Source: Gnetum montanum (lineage: Eukaryota; Streptophyta; Gnetopsida; Gnetales; Gnetaceae). From it: a stretch of DNA of 30,113 nucleotides. This document shows positions 22,290-30,113 of this stretch, in pieces. The notes under the pieces are model-generated. The model was not told the origin of the DNA, made no database searches, and saw only the letters and a program-made list of their open reading frames with translations. Every line of letters begins with the position of its first letter. Position 1 is the stretch's first letter. The stretch lies in assembly GCA_015680685.1 (NCBI GenBank), contig MNCI01014592.1, forward strand, positions 99,037 through 129,149, in the 5' to 3' direction. The position numbers and the translations under genes are program-made.

Positions 22290-23010
22290 TATGAGATTTC
22301 TTAAATAACACAAATGCATCGAGTTGACTAAGAATCTGGTTTATCATGTACCATGCTTACTTTTTTAAATAACATGAATTGATGAAAGTGGACTAAGAAT
22401 TCAATTTATCACATATTGACAAAATGTTTGCTTTTTCAAATTAAAGAAATGCTATTAAATAATATAAATTAATCAAGTTGACCAAGAATTTAGATTATCA
22501 AATATAGACACTTGTTTTTTTAAGTTAAAGGAACACTTCTGGCAACACCATATTTTTTTAAAATTAAAGGGATACTCTTAAATAACAAAAGTTACTAGAG
22601 TTGACCAAAAATTTTATTTATCATGTACCGATATCATGCTTATTTTTTTAAGTTGAAGGGACACTCTTAAATTCTATATATATCACTTATGGGACCATGC
22701 TTTTTTTAAGTTGAAAGGATGCTCTTAACCAAACAAGTTGATCAAGTTGAACTACAATTCTTTTTATTGTGTGACGGCCACCATGGTTTCTTTCTAAGTT
22801 GCAAGGATGCTCTCAACTAGCACAAACCAATCAAGTTGAGGAAGAATTCGGTTTATGACATATGGACACTATTCTTGCTTTTTTTTAACTCGCTTTTTTT
22901 TTTAACTCAGCGATAAATCCCTAATTTATCGACTAGTCACCAATTTCTCGGTTTATCACATATAGACACCATTCTGACTTTTTTTAGTTAAAGGCATGCT
23001 CTAACACGCA
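22290..23010 (+). repeat. Irregular minisatellite, unit about 60-90 bases
   Basis: About eight to nine diverged units, each with (in order) AGTTGACCAAGAATT, GGTTTATCACATA, GACACCATGCTTG, a run of T, AAGTTAAAGGGATGCTCTTAA and ATAACACAAATTAATCA. The T-run landmark recurs at about 22360, 22430, 22510, 22550, 22640, 22700, 22785, 22875 and 22975. Units are truncated or duplicated unevenly, and the last has a second T-run and a small inserted segment (22880-22950). The array ends about 390 bases before the CNL start codon. Confidence 0.82.
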
Positions 23011-23395
23011 AGGCTTTCAGTATGTAGAACCAAGAGAAGTGTATTTTAAATGTTTTTTTTAGATCCTCAGACGTGGAGCACATCAATGCAAATATAATTA
23101 ATGAAAGTGGTTCTTTTCAGTGGCTTTTTAAATATACGCATTCTAATATGAAGTCTGTCAACTTGTTCTAAAAATTCGAAAATCATTTTCAGGGCCACAC
23201 AGACAACCGCCATTGACACAGTCTCAATTCAATAACGTATTCGAAACGCTATAGATTTTAAACTTTGAACACAGCGCTGCAGCGAGAAAGAAGAAGCTGT
23301 CAAAGAACCAGCATCCCTTAATCCTCTTGTTGTGGTTCGTTCTTCCCTCTTTGTTCTATCCTTTTCCATCTTCTATTGCTTTCCAATCTTTGGCA

Positions 23396-23837
23396 ATGGC
23401 AAATGAAATTGAGATTGTTATTCTTAGTGAGCTTGTCGCTCGCCTTGTGACAAGGGTAGTTAAAAAGATCGGCCAAGAAGCATCGGTTGTGGTCGATTTT
23501 GGTAATAATCTTCAGGAACTGAGGCGGAAGCTGAATAAACTCAATGCTTTGCTTAGAGATGCTCAGAAGAAGTCTATCCTACAAAAGTCCCGGACCATGA
23601 TGCTCTGGATCCGTGATCTGCAGGCTGCGGCATTAGATGCTGAGGACGTCCTAGAATTATGTGCAGCAGGTTCATTTTCTCTCTCTCTCTCTTGATTTGA
23701 AAGTGTTTAAAATTTTGTTTAATTCATACAGCATTGGTTCAGAAATCAGCAAAATAAATGCAATTATGGATAGCTTGGAACAAAGGGCAGAACCACTTGG
23801 CCTATACAGGCTACTTGTATACTGGCACCACCACTAA
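23396..23837 (+). CDS. CNL-type immune receptor, coiled-coil (Rx_N) exons, NB-ARC absent
   Basis: The N-terminal signalling domain of a CC-NBS-LRR resistance protein, which senses pathogen effectors inside the cell. Exon 1 (23396-23669) starts at an ATG in good plant context (GCAATGGC) and encodes 91 codons without a stop: MANEIEIVILSELVARL, a heptad-rich helical stretch (NNLQELRRKLNKLNALLRDA), then WIRDLQAAALDAEDVLEL, the EDVID-type region of the family. A 73-base intron (GT at 23670, AG at 23741-23742) leads to exon 2: EISKINAIMDSLEQRAEPLGL, the usual last helix of this domain. The frame then stops at 23835, or leaves at a possible donor at 23817. No P-loop, kinase-2 or GLPL motif follows within the window, so this is a truncated gene, or the first exons of one with a very long intron. 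Its base quality contrasts with the decayed surroundings. Confidence 0.8.
23670..23742 (+). other. Intron between CNL exons
   Basis: GT donor after ...GCAGCAG and AG acceptor in GGTTCAG; 73 bases, T-rich, with a (CT)n tract after the donor. This choice keeps the frame from ...LCAA into EISKIN. The alternative acceptor CATACAG would give a stop after about ten codons and is not kept in the paralogous copy at 19.3 kb. Confidence 0.7.
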
Positions 23838-24032
23838 CAATATCCCCACTCTAGCATTTTCATAATATCCTGCCTCTCCCGCTCAATGCCAACTGATTTA
23901 CATTATAACCATGTGCTTTATCGTGTTTCACTAAATAAAATAATATATATTGATTACGCTAAACACACATACCTCTATGGTGGGGATAGTTCATATTGGG
24001 ACTATGACCATGAATACAATGTCTTAGGTAAC

Positions 24033-24841
24033 ATGATCCTTAAAGAATTATAAACATTGGACAACCTCACCATCATGGAACTCTCATGTAACAAGCTCAC
24101 TACATCCATCCCCAACTTGAGCCCTAATTTTCATTACTTCAATGTTTTCAAGAATGCCTTCAAGGTGATGTCTTTGTATGGCTATTTTTAGCCACATAGA
24201 TTGAATTAGATTTATTCTATGATGACTTTTAGGGATCAATCCCTTGCATGGATCATCAAATAATTCTCACTGAAAATCCTAAGCTTAATTCTAACTAACT
24301 AAAGAGAATTAAAAGAGAGAGAGAGAGAGAGTATTGAACTTCTACACTATTTTATGAAGAATTGTAGTTGTGTTTGTGAGAATTCATATTACATTTGCTA
24401 TATTGCCATAAATCAACATCACTCAATAACAATATATCCATGCTTTGGGTTGCTCCCAAGTTTATAATATCATATAACTAGGAAGTGGTAGCTGCACATG
24501 ATAAATTTAGTGGAAATATAGAAATAAGTTTATCTACATTTGGAGGCTGTGCCCAACTTTACCATGGAGTTTTACTAAGTGTAGAAACTCTCGTAGTGAA
24601 GATATTCTATTGTCTACAAGCATGAACATGATCCCTAGATAAATATTCGATTGTAGAGTATGAAAATATGATATCTGATAGTATTTTATTGGGGAGTGTA
24701 TCCTAGACTAGAGAAGATGTCTATAGTTTTGGGGTGAGGGTGTTTTGCTTTGGAATTGGTTTTGCATAGCACTCCTACAAGGAATATAATATTGGTACCC
24801 TCTCATCCATTCCAGAGAGGAACAATGAGAAATTTTAGTTC
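24033..24841 (+). pseudogene. LRR receptor-like kinase, decayed and internally deleted
   Basis: Membrane receptor kinases of this type sense extracellular ligands, often in immunity. Piece 1 (24033-24192) reads as a leucine-rich repeat, LDNLTIMELSCNKLTTSIP (family pattern: LxNLxxLxLSxNKLTGSIP), after one stop. Piece 2 (24488-24620, another frame) reads EVVAAHDKFSGNIEISLSTF then GGCAQLYHGVLL and ETLVVKIF, matching the start of a kinase domain: the AT-x-FS lead-in, the glycine loop and the VAVK lysine. Piece 3 (24689-24760, same frame as piece 2) reads GSVS-stop-TREDVYSFGVRVF, the DVYSFG of subdomain IX. The roughly 100 residues between, with the catalytic HRD and DFG motifs, are gone. Stops interrupt all pieces. 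It looks like subfamily XII (FLS2/EFR/Xa21-like), inferred from the wording of the motifs. Confidence 0.82.
24313..24331. repeat. (GA)n microsatellite
   Basis: Nine GA units inside the decayed receptor-kinase region, in the gap between the LRR and kinase pieces. Confidence 0.95.
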
Positions 24842-25116
24842 CTAACAATGTAGATATATCATGAAAAAAGTGGATAGTCTCCTTGATCCATCATGAGACA
24901 ACTGGATGATCTCATTGGCAAGATTTGTGTTGATGTGAATGGAGAATCTATAATGTTAAAATATAGTTCGGGTGGGTTTCTTACTAGTATGAAATACACA
25001 ATTTATGCCTTCACTCATACCCATAGTTTCCTAATCTTCAACATTTATATTGTGACCAACTTGACCTCCTTCCTTCTAAGCTTTTTTTGTATATCAAGAT
25101 TTCTTTTAACATTTGA

Positions 25117-26106
25117 TGGTTAGTGGGTACCCCTTATGCCCAATCATACGAATCACAAGCGTTCACATGCAATCCAATCAAATTCTATGGATCGAACTAG
25201 TGTGGTATCTAAATTGTTAAGTATTGATCGAAGGTTGCTATCTTCTCACTTGGACTAGTGGTAGCTTTATCATGTATGGTTTAATCCAAAGTAAGACATA
25301 TGGTTAGTAATGTTGTTGTGGCCTTAAAATAACTGAATAATAATATGAAAATTAAGTATTTCATCTAATTAACAATAAAATTTAATCTTAAAATATCATA
25401 ACGACGATGAGTGTCCATTCCTAGCTTGTCATACACATCCTGAATTCACGTATTCATTGTTAGAATTACCAAGTGTTATGCTACTAGGTGAATTAAGCAA
25501 TAATGTTGCTAGGATTACCAAGTGAATACGTGTTTACACTTGAACTTGGTCATGCTTATTTCGTAGATTGCTTAACATGTATGAAAATGTAAATATTAAC
25601 TAAGTACATTAAAAGTAAATCTATTCTAAGTCAAAGTGCTGTAATGAATATGGATCAATCTCAATCTTATTGTCATTCATGAAATGTGCCCAAGTATAAT
25701 GCCACGTGAATAAGATGTCATACAATTGACTCAAATCCACACCGTCGGCACTCATTGACTATCTACTAAGATTAAGAGAGAAAACTGCAAGAGTCTAGCT
25801 ATACTACTAACCAAATGGTACCAAATACATGGCGGGTGGTAGCATATTTATAAGAAAATAGAGACATTGCATCAATGGGGATACGTTAATGCATTTGGCT
25901 GCGTTAATGGGATGCATCAACATAGCTAAGTTATAGTAGATGAAATATAGCATCTAAGATATAATAGGTGGGATATAGCATCTATGATATAGCAGCCAAT
26001 TGAGATGCACTGACAAGGATGCTACAATGTAGATGTGACATAGCATTTATGATATAACATCAACGATATCTCAGCTGATTGATACACTTGACAAAATGAT
26101 GCTTCA
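25117..26106 (-). repeat. Minus-strand LTR of the element A family (LTR C)
   Basis: On the minus strand it begins TGAAGCATCATTTTG (26106 leftward) and ends near 25117 after ...GGGTACCCAC, matching the element A LTRs along its length, including the GACTAGTGGTAGCTTT(G/A)TCA..TATGGTTTA segment. TATA box complement at 25845-25852. The U3 part (25900-26090) carries about five copies of a module like ATCATAGATGCTATAT. No primer site abuts 25117; next to 26106 is TGATATCCTCATGAC, which could be a decayed complement of the polypurine tract. It is a solo LTR or a 3' LTR whose element is lost. Confidence 0.85.
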
Positions 26107-26402
26107 TGATATCCTCATGACTTAGCTACCTTACATATTAGGTTTCTTCAACATTTTTCTTCTTCTCATTTTGATTTTGGGTGGTTGCAACACATAAATT
26201 TTACTATTTATAAAATTTATGAAACTACTTATCATTTTCATTTATATAACATTTTACTATTTATAAAATGTTGACAAAATCCTTTCACATTTGGAATAAG
26301 AGCATCTCACTTTAAACTACACATGATATCATGAAGTTTAAAATCCTTGATACTGGGCTAAGTGGCGAAAAGTATTTTTCATAGAATATGTAGAAAGGAT
26401 GA
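26107..26402. other. Spacer between two head-to-head LTRs
   Basis: About 300 AT-rich bases with a short duplicated segment (TTTTACTATTTATAAAAT at 26200 and 26252). If LTR C is a 3' LTR this could be the remnant of its element's 3' internal end, but no coding can be read. Confidence 0.4.
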
Positions 26403-27282
26403 TGAAATGTTAATAAAATAGGTTGTGTTGATGCATGCCCATTGATGCAGCCCCATTGATGTATCCCCATCGACGCATGATAGGATGGGTTGACATAGAT
26501 ACATCAACATTGATGTAGTCATTGCCTATATAAATGCACTCATCCCTCACATTTATGACACCTTTTGGTAAATTCTTGTCATTTTATTCTGCAAAGTTAG
26601 AATATTTTCTTTCTGAGTGCCCACAATGTGGATTTATGAGATTGTACAACATTTTATTTGAGTGCCTATGTCCCTAGATACATTGGCATGATTAGTAATA
26701 AAATCAAAATTTCCTACATCCATTACAGTACTTAGACTAGTTTAATTTTACTCTCCAACACTTTACTTTGTATGCAATTTACATTCCTGTTAGTAATTAA
26801 TTAATGTTATTAATCATAAATACGTGAATACGACCACTTCAAGCATAACATATTAATGCTTCATAATCCCAGTAGTGGATACTTGGTACAAATAGACAAT
26901 TGGTAACCTAGTAGCGTTGATATAAGTTTAGGATGTGTATAGCAAGTGGGACCAAATACTTCACGTTAGGCTAACTAAATAATAAAATAGTTAACTAGTT
27001 AATTAGTTTAATTAATTAAATCTCTCTTTATTAAATCATCTAGCAATTAGGAGAAAATAATAAAAAATAATTATAAAAATAAACATCTAATGCCTTAACC
27101 ACACTTAACCATATGCATAGTAAAAACACAAGCATGAATTAAGAAGATAATGACCTTGTAGTAACATAATTCACTATTTAGGAATATTGGTCACTTAGGT
27201 AATTAAGTCTATGAAATTCAACCAAATTGCTAATGAACGCTTGTGATTCGTATGATTGAGCATATGGATTGCCTACTACTCA
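26403..27282 (+). repeat. 5' LTR of element B
   Basis: Plus-strand LTR of the same superfamily. The end (27282, ...CTACTACTCA) is fixed by the primer site four bases later. The start is less certain: TGAAATG at 26403 is the likely counterpart of the TGAAGCA start. TATA box TATATAAA at 26527-26534, preceded by repeated CCCATTGATGCA-type modules. The CTTGGTA...AGTAGTGGATACTTGG segment at 26860-26910 matches the other LTRs. Confidence 0.75.
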
Positions 27283-27286
27283 TAAT

Positions 27287-27304
27287 TGGTGTCGTTGCTA
27301 GGGA
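27287..27304 (+). promoter_or_regulatory. Primer binding site (tRNA-Asp type), element B
   Basis: TGGTGTCGTTGCTAGGGA differs from TGGCGCCGTTGCCGGGGA by C-to-T and G-to-A changes only. It follows the LTR end by four bases, as in A and D. Confidence 0.8.
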
Positions 27305-27627
27305 CTCTAGTTTAACTAAGCGTGCTAAGTCTTATTGAATAGTGAATCCACATATAGTCATTGTAAGAAGAAATATAGTGAGTCAATCTCTTATACAAAA
27401 ATAATTAGAATATTAGATCAAGGCACACACACATTACTAAGATGGGTTCTTCTTGCAACAATGAATCACTACCCCATATACATGACTCTAATTAGTAGCA
27501 GGAAAAAACTAAGAGGACTTCTAGTGAGAAACCTCAATAGCTGAGGGTAGTCTATGCCCATCTGAATTCCTATCTTCTAGATTTCATCTTCATTCTCCAT
27601 CAAGATTAGTAGTTATGCTAAAGGGAT

Positions 27628-28685
27628 ATGGAGGGTAACATTGTATTACCTCCTAATTGGTTTGTTCCCACCATGCTCATGGCCAACCTCATGAAAATGA
27701 GAATTGAACTAGCAGTCCATAGTATGAGGTCACAGACCATGCCTCCTAGAGAATATCAGCCCATAGAAGCACAAATCAAGAAAGATAGAGACATGAAGGC
27801 ACATTATGAATCCTCCAAGGGCAAGAGGATCTCAACACCATTTTTTCTTCAACAACATGAATAGGATCTAGATCTCTTCTTAAGGCTATCTCAATATACA
27901 TATTCCCTTCCCTTTGTTGAGGATGACACTCATTACCAACAATTGTAGTCAAACTTGAACAATAATCACGAGGAGGGAAGAACATTATCCAAGGCCTTGA
28001 GGACATCAAAGGAAAGGTCTCATAGTTGTTTGTCTAAAGAAAAAGAAAGAGAGAAAGAAAAGGACAAGGTAAGAGAACGAGAAAGGGACCATAGAAGAAA
28101 GACTAGTAAGCATCATTCTCCTAGTCCTTCATCTTCATCATCCTTCTCATCATCAAACTTTGATAGGAGAAGCCATGGTTAAGATGGAAGAAGGAGTAGT
28201 TGGGATCAAGATGAAGATGGAGATTATCAGAAATCACATCATAGTAGTAGGAGTTGAGAGCATAGATAACCTCAGAAGGAAGAGGAGCATCACCAAGAAA
28301 GAAGGTATAGCAGAACTTATTATAGATGACATGGCTATGATAGGGGCCGCCACGAATGTTATGAATATGATGAGCCATTACTGCCTATGCAAAATATGCT
28401 CAATGTTTTAGAAGTAGTTTGAATTTCCACTAGGCACCAAAAGGATAGCAGGATTAAACAACTGGATATGAACAATATCCTCAAGTTTGAAGGGGGATAT
28501 AATGCTGATCCCCAACATCATTTGCAAGATTTCCATGATGCTTGTACCTTCTAGAACATTGAGAATGAATGAAAGAAGCTCAAACTATTCCTAAGCACAC
28601 TTATCAAAGAGGTAGAAAGTTGATACTGGTCCCTGGAACCAGAATTTATTCGTAGGTAGAGTACCATGTTGAAGTTATTCAATGA
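27628..28685 (+). pseudogene. gag: gag of element B, interrupted and truncated
   Basis: One frame runs through 27628-28685 with about a dozen stops and no obvious frameshift. It begins with an unassigned part (NLMKMRIELAVHSMRSQ), then a strongly basic Arg/Glu/Lys stretch (KEREKEKDKVRERERDHRRK, about 28040-28100) and a Ser run, then the Gag core from 28440: RIKQLDMNNILKFEGGYN, PQHHLQDFHDA, KLKLFLSTL, ESWYWSLEP. The core matches gag A closely. Several stops fall where A has TGG or CAA (for example A HKWQK, B NE-stop-KK; A HQWSTM, B RR-stop-STM). The frame is cut at LKLFND by the D-family LTR. An upstream open frame (27335-27544) is the leader or N-terminal part. Confidence 0.82.
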
Positions 28686-28754
28686 TGATGGGACACGATA
28701 TCGCATCCCCTGCGATATCGTGTACGTCGTGATATCGCAATCAACTGCAATGTT

Positions 28755-28762
28755 TATAAATA
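28755..28762 (+). promoter_or_regulatory. TATA box, D LTR copy 1
   Basis: TATAAATA followed by AGAAGCGGCTCTCCCTTGTT. The same box with the same downstream GGCTCTCCCTTGTT is at 29622-29629 in copy 2, so the promoter context is conserved. Confidence 0.75.
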
Positions 28763-28933
28763 AGAAGCGGCTCTCCCTTGTTCATAGGCTAGCTTTAGAT
28801 TGTAGTGAAACTCTGGCAGTTTGATCCCTCCAGAGTTAGATTATTTTTCCAGTGTCTGCCCGCAATGTGGTGAATGTAATTGTACGACATTTTTTATTCG
28901 AGTGTGACGTACTTGGACACACACATGACCGGC

Positions 28934-28939
28934 AATAAA
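28934..28939 (+). terminator. Polyadenylation signal, D LTR copy 1
   Basis: AATAAA within CCGGCAATAAAGATC, about 170 bases after the TATA box. The copy at 29796-29801 lies in the identical CCGGCAATAAAGATC. Its place fits the R region end, but the cleavage site cannot be seen. Confidence 0.5.
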
Positions 28940-29478
28940 GATCAAGATTACTTCATCATTGCAGCATTCACTTTGTTATTTATTTGTTTATTTATTAATG
29001 TTATTTACTGTTTTCTCTCTCACCCTTAAACTCCTAGAACGTGGAACGAGTACGACTTGATTATGAGCATTTAAGTGTGACTACTTGGTATCCCAGTGGT
29101 GTACCTAGGATTTATGCTTGGTAATCCTAGTGGTAGTCATGCACGAGGTCCAAGATGTGTACGGATGATCAAGGAATCGATTGCTCGTCGCACTTAGGCT
29201 AGATTAGATTTTCTTTTCCTCCTAGCTTAGCTTAGTTAATATTATTTTCCATTGCCTTGAGGAGTAGCGTAGAATTAGGAACACATCATACACCCCACTC
29301 TAGACTAAACCATATGTGAAAAATATAAATACTAGTCCAGGTGGGAAGACAACGAACTACGACCTAAGGTTAACTGTCTAGGTGCCACAACTAGTCCGTT
29401 TGCGGAGTTCGACCGGATCGCGCATGAGAATGCTCATATTTGTATGGTTGAGTGCAGGGGTATCTCGCCACTCATCAT

Positions 29479-29496
29479 TGGCACCATTGCTGAGGA
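29479..29496 (+). promoter_or_regulatory. Primer binding site (tRNA-Asp type), element D
   Basis: TGGCACCATTGCTGAGGA, four bases after the end of LTR copy 1. It has four transitions relative to the tRNA-Asp complement. Only 31 bases in total separate the two D LTRs and this site is nearly all of them. Confidence 0.82.
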
Positions 29497-29866
29497 TAGT
29501 GCTAGTGATGAGACGTGTTTTGCATAGGCCGCGATATCGTGTACGCGATATCGCGACCGCTGCGATATCGCGTCGTCCCCTGCGATATCACGTATGCGAT
29601 ATTGCAGCGCGCCACCATATCTATAAATAAGAGACGGCTCTCCCTTGTTTCGCATCCCATTTTTAGAATAGCAAAGCTCTGGCAGTTTGATCCCTCCAGA
29701 GTTAGATTTTTCCTGTGTCTGCCCGCAGTGTGGTGAATGTAATTGTACGGTGTCTTTATTCGAGTGTGCCATACTTGGACACGCACATGACCGGCAATAA
29801 AGATCGAGATTACTTCATCATTGTAGCATTCAATTTGTCATTTATTTGTTTGTTATTTATTGTTTT

Positions 29867-29951
29867 CGTAGCACGGTGTGAGTACGACTTGGCTACGAGC
29901 ATCTACGGATGTGTACGGCTAGTCAAGGAATCGGTTACTCATCGCGATTAG
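29867..29951 (+). repeat. Extra internal segment in D LTR copy 2
   Basis: Absent from copy 1 at the matching place (between TTGTTTTC and TCTCTCACCC). Its first part resembles the GAGTACGACTTGATTA(C/T)GAGCAT segment found downstream in both LTRs, and its second part (GATGTGTACGG.T.GTCAAGGAATCG) resembles copy 1 at 29154-29185. It looks like a rearranged duplication of LTR sequence. Confidence 0.75.
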
Positions 29952-30018
29952 TCTCTCACCCTTAAACTCCTAGAAGCGGAACGAGTACGACTTGATTACG
30001 AGCATTTAAGTGTGACTG

Positions 30019-30113
30019 CTTGGTAGCCCAGTGGTGTAGCTAGGATCTACGCTTGGTAACCCAGTGGCGTATTTGGGGTCTACGCTTGGTAATCCCAGTG
30101 GCGTACCTAGGAT
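30019..30113 (+). repeat. 33-base tandem module in D LTR copy 2
   Basis: CTTGGTA(G/A/AT)CCCAGTGG starts at 30019, 30052 and 30085, exactly 33 bases apart; the third is cut by the window edge. Copy 1 has two units (29084, 29117). The same core occurs in the LTRs of A, B and C. Confidence 0.88.

Larger units (their letters stand above)
26403..28685 (+). mobile_element. Element B: Ty3/gypsy-type retrotransposon, cut by element D
   Basis: LTR, primer site and the first part of gag in the expected order on the plus strand. The gag core stops abruptly at 28685, where the TGATGGGAC start of a different LTR family begins. The remainder of B, including its 3' LTR, should lie beyond the right edge if D is a clean insertion. 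Confidence 0.78.
28686..29474 (+). repeat. D-family LTR, copy 1
   Basis: Begins TGATGGGACAC and ends CCACTCA, 789 bases, CpG-rich compared with the A and B LTRs and therefore probably younger. U3 has three GATATCGC palindromes at 28695, 28712 and 28729, evenly 17 bases apart. TATA box at 28755-28762, a leader hairpin (AACTCTGG/CCAGAGTT, 28809-28837), AATAAA at 28934-28939, and two 33-base CTTGGTA modules from 29084. It interrupts gag of element B. Confidence 0.88.
29506..30113 (+). repeat. D-family LTR, copy 2, runs off window
   Basis: Begins TGATGAGACG. U3 has five GCGATATCGC-like palindromes (29531, 29545, 29562, 29582, 29596), TATA box at 29622-29629, leader hairpin (CTCTGG/CCAGAG, 29677-29701), AATAAA at 29796-29801. 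It is about nine-tenths identical to copy 1 by eye but has an extra 85-base segment at 29867-29951 and at least three 33-base modules (30019, 30052, 30085). The open frames on both strands here are products of the palindromes, not genes. Confidence 0.88.

Noticed and set aside
22290-23010. CRISPR-like or centromeric satellite array
   Set aside because: Units vary in length and sequence and have no constant repeat with unique spacers; there are too few for a satellite.
23327-23395. Upstream extension of the CNL frame
   Set aside because: The extension has no ATG before 23396; it starts at a TTG. The ATG at 23396 has good context and gives the usual N terminus of the family.
23731-23731. Splice acceptor CATACAG in the CNL intron
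   Set aside because: It puts exon 2 out of frame with a stop after about ten codons, and the site is mutated in the paralogue, while GGTTCAG is kept.
27955-28182. Arg/Glu/Lys and Ser-rich peptide resembling an SR splicing factor
   Set aside because: It lies in frame with the gag core of element B and a similar Ser-rich part precedes gag A, so it is the Gag N-terminal region.
29382-29772. Overlapping open frames on both strands with repeated YRVRDIA-like peptides
   Set aside because: They are translations of the GCGATATCGC palindromes in the D LTR; a palindrome reads similarly on both strands.

Overview
The window looks like nuclear DNA of a seed plant with a large, repeat-filled genome, most likely a gymnosperm; I infer the organism from content and cannot name a species. 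It is AT-rich and almost all old transposable elements and their debris. The only protein fragments I can place in known families are plant ones: Ty3/gypsy-type Gag, Ty1/copia RNase H, the coiled-coil domain of a CC-NBS-LRR (CNL) immune receptor, and an LRR receptor kinase. No rRNA, tRNA, CRISPR or bacterial feature is visible.

Layout. 1-41 is a (CT)n microsatellite, followed by about 1.1 kb without a recognisable gene. 1168-8753 is an old LTR retrotransposon (element A): two LTRs of about 1 kb, a decayed tRNA-Asp-type primer binding site, a gag full of stop codons, no pol that I can recognise, and a minus-strand LTR fragment of a related family inside it. 8754-10140 is unassigned. 10143-11340 contains a GC-richer exon-like block with a strong splice donor. 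11400-16900 is a nest of diverged repeats in both orientations, centred on an imperfect inverted repeat about 2.4 kb across. 17000-18480 shows nothing. 18496-19185 holds two exon-like open segments. 19225-19371 is a broken copy of the CNL exon junction.

21386-22190 is a Ty1/copia remnant (RNase H plus LTR start). 22290-23010 is an irregular minisatellite lying a few hundred bases upstream of the one clean coding start in the window, a CNL coiled-coil exon at 23396-23669 with its small intron and second exon. It has no NB-ARC domain behind it here; instead an LRR receptor-kinase pseudogene follows at 24033-24841. Together with the 19.2 kb fragment this suggests the remains of an immune-receptor cluster.

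The right end is again retrotransposons: a minus-strand LTR (25117-26106), a plus-strand element B (LTR 26403-27282, primer site, decayed gag to 28685), and, inserted in B's gag, a younger CpG-rich LTR family (element D) as two LTRs separated by only 31 bases; the second LTR runs off the window. All these elements share a primer site derived from the tRNA-Asp complement, the ...CTCA LTR end, a TATA box and a repeated 'TTGGTAATCCCAGTGG' module, so they are one superfamily of different ages. The most unusual signals are the GCGATATCGC palindrome array upstream of the D-family TATA box, the collapsed LTR-PBS-LTR structure, and the long inverted repeat at 14.4-16.8 kb.
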